From positions 1 to 13,412 of the forward strand of contig CALFFB010000126.1 in the NCBI GenBank assembly GCA_937958075.1: a stretch of DNA of 13,412 nucleotides, in the 5' to 3' direction. This document shows positions 1 to 5,262 of this stretch, one piece after another (position 1 is the first letter of the stretch; each line of letters starts with the position of its first letter). This DNA is from an uncultured Geobacteraceae bacterium. Lineage in GTDB: Bacteria; Desulfobacterota; Desulfuromonadia; Desulfuromonadales; Geopsychrobacteraceae. The notes under the pieces were generated by a model. That model was not told where the DNA came from, made no database searches, and worked only from the letters and a program-made list of their open reading frames with translations. Both the position numbers and the translations under genes were made by a program.

Positions 1-48
1 AGCTTCCCAAGCTGAGAGTCGCGGGTTCGAATCCCGTTTCCCGCTCCA
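1..48 (+). tRNA. tRNA-Gly (anticodon CCC), 3' part; 5' half outside window
   Basis: The 3' part of a tRNA gene running in from upstream. The anticodon arm is AGC, loop TTCCCAA, GCT, which puts CCC at the anticodon, so it reads GGG glycine codons. The T arm is a five-pair stem at 21-25 and 33-37 around the loop TTCGAAT. The 3' acceptor strand TTCCCGC, a T discriminator and an encoded CCA end at 48. The acceptor end matches bacterial tRNA-Gly. The 5' acceptor strand, D arm and part of the anticodon stem lie before base 1, so integrity of the whole gene cannot be judged. From base 3 the sequence recurs perfectly at 1040-1093, which suggests use as an integration site. Confidence 0.9.
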
Positions 49-56
49 ATAAAAAA
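3..56 (+). repeat. Direct repeat, left copy (candidate attL)
   Basis: These 54 bases are identical to 1040-1093, offset 1,037 bp. The repeat starts at the 5' edge of the anticodon loop and runs through the T arm, acceptor strand and CCA into six A residues. Bases before position 3 and after 56 differ from the other copy. A 3'-tRNA repeat starting near the anticodon loop is typical of attachment cores used by tyrosine recombinases. That use is inferred here, as no recombinase gene is present. Confidence 0.85.
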
Positions 57-90
57 CAAGCACTTAGGTTGATTCCTGAGTGCTTTTTTA
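52..90 (+). terminator. Rho-independent terminator after tRNA-Gly
   Basis: A ten-pair stem, AGCACTTAGG (59-68) with CCTGAGTGCT (75-84) and one G-U pair, closes a six-base loop TTGATT and is followed by a run of T to 89. The A-run at 51-56 can extend the pairing with the T-run. It sits just 3' of the tRNA CCA. It may also stop transcripts from the minus-strand toxin-antitoxin pair, because the A-run gives T residues on that strand. It is unrelated in sequence to the terminator after the second tRNA copy. Confidence 0.85.
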
Positions 91-140
91 TTGCATGGAT
101 GGTTTGAACCCGACAGCTTCCTGGCCGGGGGAATGAGTGG

Positions 141-506
141 TTATAAAAACAGGCGGTAATCCGTGTTCAGAACCGTTGCCAGCTTTTTGGCGGTTTCCTT
201 GCCGATGGTGCGCTTGCCGTTTTCCATCTCGGAAAGATGATTCTGCCGGATGCCGGTTTTTTCAGCCAGTTGCACCTGCGTTAATCCCTCACGGTAGCGC
301 AGACCTTTCAGATGAACGGATGACCGTGTTTCGCCGGGAAAGTTAGTGGCATAAAATTCCTCTGTGCTCACGCCAGGCTGTTGTGCGGTTGCAGGTTCGA
401 GCTTGGCAACATAGGCGCGAATCTTGGCAACGTTTTCAGGGTGAACTTGAAAGCACAGGGAAATGGTTGTTTCGTCAGTAGGGTGCTTTTTCATGCGTGC
501 CGACAT
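141..506 (-). CDS. Xre/HigA-family antitoxin (HTH)
   Basis: Probable antitoxin that would neutralise the toxin encoded just upstream and repress the shared promoter through its helix-turn-helix. The 121-residue protein has a Cro/C1-type HTH at about residues 66-118, including LTQVQLAEKTGIRQNHLSEM and a conserved ENGKR. The N-terminal 65 residues (ISLCFQVHPENVAKIRAY and onward) probably contact the toxin. I chose the start at 506 because GGAGG (513-517 on this strand) lies six bases before the ATG; the reading frame could extend to 554. This start lies 32 bp inside the toxin gene, so translation is probably coupled. The toxin-first order is as in higBA systems. Family is clear; neutralisation of this particular toxin is inferred from position. 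Confidence 0.85.
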   Translation of the reverse strand: MSARMKKHPTDETTISLCFQVHPENVAKIRAYVAKLEPATAQQPGVSTEEFYATNFPGETRSSVHLKGLRYREGLTQVQLAEKTGIRQNHLSEMENGKRTIGKETAKKLATVLNTDYRLFL

Positions 507-750
507 AAATAACCTCCACGGTGATGGTCTGTTTGTCTGCTGTCCAAACGGCAACGTATGTGGGCTTGCCTTTCTTCAGGTGGCAATGGTGGTTGCCGTT
601 GGCAAGTTTCCCATAATTCGGCCAGTTGCCACGAACCGGGCCAAGCAGGGTTATTTCATCCAGCAACAACAGCAGGGCGGCCCTGGCCGATTTCGGCAGT
701 TTGGCTGATTGCTTGTTTGCCCGGTTGGATAACTGGACGTTCCATGTCAT
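475..750 (-). CDS. RelE/HigB-type toxin (cytotoxic translational repressor family)
   Basis: A 91-residue protein of the RelE/ParE superfamily, whose members mostly cleave mRNA at the ribosome. Recognisable segments are GPVRGNWPNYGKL, HHCHLKKGKPTYVAVW and a C-terminal IEV-like strand leading to YVGTHEKAPY, typical of the branch annotated as cytotoxic translational repressors. The length is normal for a complete toxin and no frame disruption is seen. The start is set by similarity of the N-terminus (MTWNVQLS); the ribosome site AAAGG (761-765) lies ten bases upstream and is weak. The gene overlaps the antitoxin start by 32 bp. It lies inside the tRNA-bounded unit, where it may stabilise the element. 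Activity is not shown by sequence alone. Confidence 0.87.
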   Translation of the reverse strand: MTWNVQLSNRANKQSAKLPKSARAALLLLLDEITLLGPVRGNWPNYGKLANGNHHCHLKKGKPTYVAVWTADKQTITVEVIYVGTHEKAPY

Positions 751-752
751 AA

Positions 753-791
753 ACTATATACCTTTAGATGGGATAATTCAACGCCTGTCAG
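753..791 (-). promoter_or_regulatory. Candidate promoter of the toxin-antitoxin pair
   Basis: On the minus strand, CTGACA (786-791) and TCTAAA (763-768) are spaced by 17 bp. A second option is TTGAAT with TATAGT (753-758), also spaced by 17 bp. Both put the transcript start within a few bases of the toxin ATG, so the mRNA would have almost no leader, which makes either choice uncertain. Confidence 0.25.
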
Positions 792-826
792 GGTTGATAA
801 TTGCGTTCATAATTTACTGATCATGC

Positions 827-919
827 TTAGGTGCTCCCGTACATGGTGTCGTCAATGTCGTAATCATCGATTGTCTCTTGCAGGATGTTGTCGTTCAGGG
901 GTACATAGCATTGTGCCAT
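827..919 (-). CDS. Possible 30-residue acidic small protein (doubtful)
   Basis: The minus-strand frame runs from ATG at 919 to TAA at 827-829. The product carries six Asp and one Glu within 30 residues, mostly in ETIDDYDIDD. No recognisable family, and only a poor match to a ribosome site (ACAGG close to the ATG). It points the same way as the toxin gene and ends 76 bp before it, so it could be a leading member of the same transcript. It could equally be the tail of a degraded gene or a chance frame. Confidence 0.2.
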   Translation of the reverse strand: MAQCYVPLNDNILQETIDDYDIDDTMYGST

Positions 920-1039
920 GGCCTGTGTAGAATGAATGGGTCAATAATCGCAGAATCCCCGGATTTTGTCATGTGCAGCAGATACGCGATGACCTTCAGA
1001 CTTTCAACCAATAACGCCACGGTATTCCAGCTTTGAGGA

Positions 1040-1093
1040 CTTCCCAAGCTGAGAGTCGCGGGTTCGAATCCCGTTTCCCGCTCCAATAAAAAA
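1040..1093 (+). repeat. Direct repeat, right copy (candidate attR; truncated tRNA-Gly end)
   Basis: A perfect copy of 3-56. It contains the anticodon loop onward, T arm, 3' acceptor strand and CCA (to 1085), plus A residues. The bases before it (CTTTGAGGA) do not form an anticodon stem, and no D arm or 5' acceptor strand lies upstream, so it is not a functional tRNA. It is followed by a terminator, as expected if this is the original host junction downstream of the tRNA gene. Confidence 0.85.
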
Positions 1094-1095
1094 AT

Positions 1096-1130
1096 AAGAG
1101 GTTAACCTTTGCGGGTTAGCCTCTTTTTTT
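1096..1130 (+). terminator. Rho-independent terminator after the right tRNA-end copy
   Basis: An eleven-pair stem, AGAGGTTAACC (1097-1107) with GGTTAGCCTCT (1114-1124) and one wobble pair, closes a six-base loop TTTGCG. It is followed by seven T residues. It sits in the same place relative to the repeat as the terminator at 52-90 but has a different stem. If the unit integrated, this is likely the ancestral terminator of the tRNA-Gly gene. Confidence 0.85.
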
Positions 1131-1224
1131 ATGGTTTTGTGTTTTCCCGGCAATTATGTGGTTTTACTGGTATAGTTGCCTTGACTGACATTGCTGTATG
1201 ATTTGCTTTCCACCGGGGTTGTTT

Positions 1225-2925
1225 ATGGGCGGCGCCAGAAGCAAGTTTCAACATCATTCCCTGATGGTTTTATTACGGCACCGCCTCAATAAAAATTTGC
1301 GTCGTTTAGGTATGCGCCCTCGCTTGATGGCTGTTCTGTTTCTGGTGGTTCTGGTACCGATGCTGATTCAGTTCAGTCTGGACTACAGGCAAACGGAAAA
1401 ATACATGCAGGAGCGGGCGCGTATCGCGCTTGAACATATTGCCGATGTGCAACAGCGGCGGATGAATCAGGAAATCAGGCGCATGCAGCAGCGGTTCGAG
1501 CTGGTCGCCAGCCGTACCCAGATGCGTCTCAGCCTGTCGCGCTATCTTCAAAACGGCGATTCCGCCGACCTTGCTCTGTTGACAAGGATTCTTACCGACG
1601 CACTTGCTTCGAGCGAAAATTTCAAGGCCCTCTGGATTCGTGATCTTGATGGCAGCCTGGTCCAGGGTATTACGGAAAACTCAATAGTTGCCGCTGATGA
1701 AGTGCCCTCTTTCCTGTCAACCGAAGAGACAACCCTTTCCCTGGCCTGGTTGTCTGATGAGACTTCCCATGTCTGGTTGGTGGGTCCCCTGGTGCTGGAG
1801 CAGAAAATCATCGGTGTTCTTTATATTCTCTCCAACCTTGATCACCTATTTGACGTGATGCAGGATTTTTCCTGCCGTGATGCCGGAGGGCGTACGCACC
1901 TTGTTCTTCCGAAAGACGGGCAGGCGTTTGACATCATTGAAAGCCGCTGTACTGAACATGGTAACACCTTGAGTTTTACCCTTCAGGAAATGGCTGAAGC
2001 AGGTTTTGATCTCGCGTCTCTGGTCCTCTCCCATGCGGACAGGGCCGTCAGGTTTGACAACCATCTGCTGGCTCTGCGCCCACTGGATGAATCCCTTGGA
2101 TTTGTCTGGGTTGATACGTCCTATGACTTTGTCCGGGCACGTCTGCTGACACAAATTACGTCCACTCTGGTTTTAGTGCTGGTTTTCGCAGGGCTGGTGT
2201 TGCTGCTGGCGGTTCAATTGGCGAAGGGACTGACACGGCCCCTTGACCATCTGGTTGAGGCGACGCGCCAATTGCGCCGCGGCGATCTGGATACACGGAT
2301 CAAGGGGCATTACTGGGGTGAATTCATTGAACTCAGGCGGGCATTCAATCAGATGGCGGCAAAAATGTCGCGGCAGACCAAAAATCTCAGACAGGAAATT
2401 CATATCCGCAGCCAGTCGCAGAAGGAGTTGACGGATCTGGCCAATACGGACAGTCTGACCCGGTTGATTAACCGACGGCATTTTATGGATATTCTGACCG
2501 ACATTGTTTCTGCAATGGATCGGAGCACCTATGCCGGGGCTTTGTTGTACGTTGATCTCGATAACTTCAAGCCCATCAACGATGATTTTGGTCATGAAGC
2601 CGGGGACGCGGTTTTGCAGATTGTTGCGGAAAGGCTGCAGCATCTGTTGCGTGAAGGGGATATCGCTGCCCGTATGGGTGGAGATGAGTTTGCGTTGCTG
2701 CTGCCGGCCGGAGGAAACAAGGGCTTTGATCCGCAACGGATGGCTGAACGGGTCGAGCACAAGATATCACAGCCCATATCCTTCAAGGGGCAGGAATTTT
2801 TTATTGAGTGCAGCATTGGTATAACCGAGGTCAATACCAATGACAGCCCACAGGATATTATCAACCGGGCCGACGCTGCCATGTACCGGGTGAAAGCTCA
2901 ACGAAAAATGCAGGCCCGGAGTTGA
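1225..2925 (+). CDS. Membrane-bound HAMP-GGDEF diguanylate cyclase
   Basis: Makes cyclic di-GMP from two GTP at the inner membrane, in response to an unknown periplasmic signal. With the start at 1225 it has 566 residues. Order: a first membrane helix (about 34-52), a periplasmic sensor region of about 260 residues, a second helix (about 313-334), HAMP (about 334-388, containing TRPLDHLVEATRQLRRGDLD) and GGDEF (about 408-566). The active site is an intact GGDEF at 485-489, with the metal-site strand YVDLDNFKPINDDFGH upstream. The inhibitory I-site RxxD is present as REGD (476-479), exactly five residues before GGDEF, so product inhibition is expected. The start is uncertain: ATGs at 1198 and 1264 are alternatives, and only 1225 has a weak G-rich site (CCGGGG). 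No EAL domain is present. The gene ends 2 bp before the convergent DUF554 gene. Confidence 0.9.
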   Translation: MGGARSKFQHHSLMVLLRHRLNKNLRRLGMRPRLMAVLFLVVLVPMLIQFSLDYRQTEKYMQERARIALEHIADVQQRRMNQEIRRMQQRFELVASRTQMRLSLSRYLQNGDSADLALLTRILTDALASSENFKALWIRDLDGSLVQGITENSIVAADEVPSFLSTEETTLSLAWLSDETSHVWLVGPLVLEQKIIGVLYILSNLDHLFDVMQDFSCRDAGGRTHLVLPKDGQAFDIIESRCTEHGNTLSFTLQEMAEAGFDLASLVLSHADRAVRFDNHLLALRPLDESLGFVWVDTSYDFVRARLLTQITSTLVLVLVFAGLVLLLAVQLAKGLTRPLDHLVEATRQLRRGDLDTRIKGHYWGEFIELRRAFNQMAAKMSRQTKNLRQEIHIRSQSQKELTDLANTDSLTRLINRRHFMDILTDIVSAMDRSTYAGALLYVDLDNFKPINDDFGHEAGDAVLQIVAERLQHLLREGDIAARMGGDEFALLLPAGGNKGFDPQRMAERVEHKISQPISFKGQEFFIECSIGITEVNTNDSPQDIINRADAAMYRVKAQRKMQARS

Positions 2926-2927
2926 AG

Positions 2928-3614
2928 TCATATTGTTCCGAACAGGCGCACCAGAAGAATGCAGATGAAGACAGCAGGGAGCAGATTGCCGACGGGCAAG
3001 CGTTTTATTCCCAGCAGATCAAGGGCGATGGCAACAATGAGGAGCCCGCCGACGGCGTTCATTTCCGTAATGGTCGCCGGCGTCAGTATGGATCGACTGA
3101 GATCCGCAGCCAGGGTGATGGCTCCTTGATAGAGGAGGAGGGGAACCACGGAGAAAAGCACGCCGATGCCCAGGGTTGAGGCAAGGGCCACGGAGGCGAT
3201 TCCGTCGAGGAAAGATTTCGCGTAGAGGATCGTCGGCGCCTCTCCCATGCCGTCCTGCAGAGCCCCCATGATCGCCATAGCCCCCACGCAGTAGAGGAGG
3301 CTCGCGGTCACAAAACCTTCAGCAACCTTGCCCATGCCGGAAAAGCGCTGCTGCAGCCGGTTGCCGAAGCTTTCGAGATTATGCTCGATGCGCAACAGCT
3401 CGCCGAGCAATCCTCCTGTAATCAAGCTGCCGATGACGATCATCACCTGCTGGCTCTGCAGCGCCAGCTGCAGTCCGATGAGCAGAACCGCCAGGCCGAG
3501 GCCGGCCATGATGGTTTCTCTCACCCGGGCAGAAAGGTGCCTGCCGATCCAGCGTCCGATGAGTGAGCCGATGATAATGGCAATGACATTGACGAGAGTG
3601 CCCTGCAGCAGCAT
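2928..3614 (-). CDS. DUF554 family membrane protein
   Basis: A 228-residue, very hydrophobic protein of the DUF554 (YdfK/YqgA-like) family, whose function is not established; a transport role is often supposed. The N-terminus MLLQGTLVNVIAIIIGSLIG is typical of the family, as are segments such as GLAVLLIGLQLAL, VIGSLITGGLLGE and LLYCVGAMAIMGALQDG. About six or seven membrane helices can be read. Start chosen at 3614 because AGGAGA (3621-3626) lies six bases upstream and the family normally begins at this MLLQGT; a longer frame to 3656 adds 14 unlikely residues. It converges on the diguanylate cyclase with a 2-bp gap, and no terminator is visible between them. Confidence 0.88.
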   Translation of the reverse strand: MLLQGTLVNVIAIIIGSLIGRWIGRHLSARVRETIMAGLGLAVLLIGLQLALQSQQVMIVIGSLITGGLLGELLRIEHNLESFGNRLQQRFSGMGKVAEGFVTASLLYCVGAMAIMGALQDGMGEAPTILYAKSFLDGIASVALASTLGIGVLFSVVPLLLYQGAITLAADLSRSILTPATITEMNAVGGLLIVAIALDLLGIKRLPVGNLLPAVFICILLVRLFGTI

Positions 3615-3656
3615 AGGTGTTCTCCTGAAAAGATTCTTCGGGACTTGTTTGCACAC

Positions 3657-3817
3657 AAAGCGGGCAGGATAGTTGAATGGCGGTGAAAGTAAAGGGAGAA
3701 ATAGCAGGTTAGTCAGGATGGCCTGAAGGGTGCGTTCAGCTGACCCTTCTGCCCGCCGTCAGGCACCGGGCGCGCTGCTGGCTTTCAGGTGGATGACGGT
3801 AGACAGTAGGGATTTTT
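3657..3817. other. Spacer with a 7-bp hairpin
   Basis: The spacer between the 65-residue gene and the DUF554 gene, both minus strand. It holds a perfect seven-pair inverted repeat, GAAGGGT (3725-3731) and ACCCTTC (3743-3749), with an 11-base loop containing most of a TCAGCTGA palindrome. No T-run follows on either strand, so it is not a standard terminator. It could be a leader hairpin or a protein-binding site for the DUF554 gene. No gene is supported here. Confidence 0.35.
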
Positions 3818-4015
3818 TCAGCGAGAATGACTGCCGAGGGCGTTATGCAGCCCGTGATCCTGCTCCCGGGTCTTGCTTCGGCGGTTGGTTATTGCCGAGA
3901 ACAGCCGGATGAACATATCGCCGATGGCGGCAGAATGGAGTTGCCGACCATGCTTGACCAGAGCCTCAATGCTGATCTGTTCCGTTGCCTGTGTTTGTCC
4001 ACTGTTTTTTTTCAT
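3818..4015 (-). CDS. Small hypothetical protein, 65 residues
   Basis: Not recognised with certainty. The 65-residue product starts MKKNSGQTQATEQISIEALV, continues with a predicted amphipathic helix (KHGRQLHSAAIGDMFIRLFSAI) and ends in a basic, polar tail (NRRSKTREQDHGLHNALGSHSR). It has no signal peptide. The helix resembles short proteobacterial proteins that start with a pattern like I-hydrophobic-xx-A-x-x-L-R/H. The gene looks real because AAAGGAG (4023-4029) lies seven bases before the ATG at 4015. A longer frame to 4063 has no ribosome site. It is divergent from the LysR gene, and LysR-type regulators often control the divergent neighbour, so it may be a target. That is inference. Confidence 0.6.
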   Translation of the reverse strand: MKKNSGQTQATEQISIEALVKHGRQLHSAAIGDMFIRLFSAITNRRSKTREQDHGLHNALGSHSR

Positions 4016-4107
4016 GGCCCGACTCCTTTCGTCAAAATGATAATTTCTTTTTGTTGATTCCATTCTAGCTGCCGATATACCATCAGTAAATAGACATAAA
4101 TAGAAAC

Positions 4108-4131
4108 TTGATGTGCAAATATAATCATCAA
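4108..4131 (+). promoter_or_regulatory. Candidate lysR -10 box within an inverted repeat
   Basis: A perfect TATAAT (4120-4125) lies 40 bp before the LysR start, within an AT-rich divergent spacer. It is enclosed by a six-base inverted repeat, TTGATG (4108-4113) and CATCAA (4126-4131). No good -35 box is found at normal spacing, which fits a regulated promoter. The repeat could be an autoregulatory site for the LysR protein. Confidence 0.35.
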
Positions 4132-4165
4132 AAAAAGAACCTGACCCTGAAAAGATGGCAGCAGC

Positions 4166-5074
4166 ATGAAACTCAATTGGGATGATTTACGTTTTTTTCT
4201 GGTTCTCTGTCGTGCCCAGTCTTTCGTTGCGGCGGGGGCTGAACTGAAGGTAACCCACAGTACCGTCTCCAGGCGGTTGACGACGCTCGAAAGTACGCTT
4301 GGCACCCAGCTGTTTCTGCGTACCGAAAAAGGGTGCCGCCTGACCCCGGCCGGTGAGAAGCTGCTGCCCTACGCGGAACAGCTTGAAACCACGGTTGTGC
4401 ATCTTGAAGAGGAGGTATCGGGGCGTAACAATCAGCTTTCCGGGACGATCCGTATCGGCGCGCCTGATGGTTTCGGCAACTGTTTTCTGGCACCGCGGCT
4501 GGGGCGGTTTCAGGGGGTGCATCAAGCCCTGGATATTGAACTGATTGCCGTACCCATGTATTACAGTCTCGCCAAGCGGGAAATCGACATGTCCATCACC
4601 TTGCGCAAGCCGCTGGAAGGTCAGGTTGTGGCCAGAAAGCTGATCAATTATCGTTTCGGTTTGTTCGCCACCCGCCGTTACCTGGAGACCTCGCCACCGG
4701 TGCGTTCCAGAAAAGATCTGAAGGACCACCGGATCATCAGCTATATCGATGACCTTCTTTATGATGAAAATCTGAACTTTGCCGGTGAGTTCTATCCCGG
4801 GTGTCAGCCTCACTTCAGAAGTTCCGCCATGGTCGGCCAGATGCATGCGATCCTGGGTGACAACGGTATCGGTGTCATGCCGTATTTCATGGCTCATCTG
4901 CAGGAGGCGCTGGTACCGGTACTGCCGGAGGTGTCGACGGAAAGGGTGTTCTGGCTGCAACTGAATCCTGATTCACGGCAATTGGCGCGGGTTCGGGCGA
5001 CCATCGATTTCATCATTGCCGAACTGGATGCCAACCGGTCCATGTTCCTGGAACTGCCGAATTGCCGACACTGA
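4166..5074 (+). CDS. LysR-type transcriptional regulator
   Basis: A 302-residue regulator of normal LysR length. The N-terminal winged HTH (about residues 3-63) begins WDDLRFFLVLCRAQSFVAAG and includes THSTVSRRLTTLE (recognition helix) and QLFLRTEKGCRLTPAGEKLL (wing). A linker helix follows. The effector-binding domain starts near residue 92 at GTIRIGAPDGFGNCFLAPRL and continues to the end. This DDLRxFL...HSTVSRR subgroup is common in proteobacteria, with ligands mostly unknown. It is divergent from the 65-residue gene and lies 188 bp upstream of trpB2 on the same strand, so either may be a target. The ribosome site is weak (AAAGATGG, a few bases upstream). Confidence 0.93.
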   Translation: MKLNWDDLRFFLVLCRAQSFVAAGAELKVTHSTVSRRLTTLESTLGTQLFLRTEKGCRLTPAGEKLLPYAEQLETTVVHLEEEVSGRNNQLSGTIRIGAPDGFGNCFLAPRLGRFQGVHQALDIELIAVPMYYSLAKREIDMSITLRKPLEGQVVARKLINYRFGLFATRRYLETSPPVRSRKDLKDHRIISYIDDLLYDENLNFAGEFYPGCQPHFRSSAMVGQMHAILGDNGIGVMPYFMAHLQEALVPVLPEVSTERVFWLQLNPDSRQLARVRATIDFIIAELDANRSMFLELPNCRH

Positions 5075-5262
5075 CAGGGTTTGCCGGGAACCTGTGTTGC
5101 GTTCTTGTTTTCGACAGGCGTTACGTGCTATCCAATCACAGATAAAATGACGCGCAGCGGTTCAGCTCTGCGTTGGACACGGTCTCATCGCAGCGGCGGC
5201 AACTGCGCATTGACATATCCGGTCGGAAGATGACCGAAGAGAATAAGAAGGAGAATCTCACC
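5075..5262. other. lysR-trpB2 spacer
   Basis: This 188-bp leader of the trpB2 operon holds no convincing promoter, T-box or terminator. Only weak five- to six-pair inverted repeats can be drawn, for example CGCAG and CTGCG around 5151-5170. The frame upstream of the chosen trpB2 start is open from 5173 but shows no similarity to the family's N-terminus. Confidence 0.4.

Larger units (their letters stand above)
751..1039. other. Unexplained right arm of the tRNA-bounded element
   Basis: About 290 bp between the toxin start and the right repeat. No integrase motif, RNA gene or strong hairpin was found. The longest self-contained frame with some character is at 827-919 on the minus strand: 30 codons from ATG, encoding an acidic peptide containing LQETIDDYDIDDTMYG, with an in-frame stop eight codons upstream of its ATG and no good ribosome site. 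It could be a small protein, the tail of a decayed gene, or chance. The minus-strand frame running in from the tRNA repeat is a tRNA antisense artefact. Confidence 0.5.
3..1093. mobile_element. Putative mini integrative element or remnant at tRNA-Gly, carrying a toxin-antitoxin pair
   Basis: A 1,037-bp unit is bounded by a 54-bp perfect direct repeat of the tRNA-Gly 3' end. Its contents are a terminator, a minus-strand toxin-antitoxin pair (141-750) and about 290 bp without a clear gene. No integrase, excisionase or replication gene is present. It could be a deletion remnant of a larger tRNA-integrated island kept by its addiction module, a tiny element mobilised in trans, or the product of tRNA-gene duplication with insertion between the copies. 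The right copy has no tRNA 5' half, which argues against simple tandem tRNA duplication. The boundaries are seen in the sequence; mobility is inferred. Confidence 0.6.

Noticed and set aside
1040..1085. A second functional tRNA-Gly gene
   Set aside because: The D arm, the 5' acceptor strand and the 5' side of the anticodon stem are missing; only the 3' part is duplicated.
895..1086. A 63-codon minus-strand frame beginning MERETGFEPATLSLGS
   Set aside because: Its N-terminus is the antisense of the tRNA-Gly 3' end. GFEPATLSLGS-type proteins are a well-known artefact of translating tRNA genes backwards.
2173..2760. A 195-codon minus-strand frame
   Set aside because: Opposite the HAMP and GGDEF domains of the diguanylate cyclase; no motifs.
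5173..5262. N-terminal extension of trpB2 by 30 codons
   Set aside because: A strong ribosome site sits before 5263, and the extension does not resemble TrpB2 N-termini.
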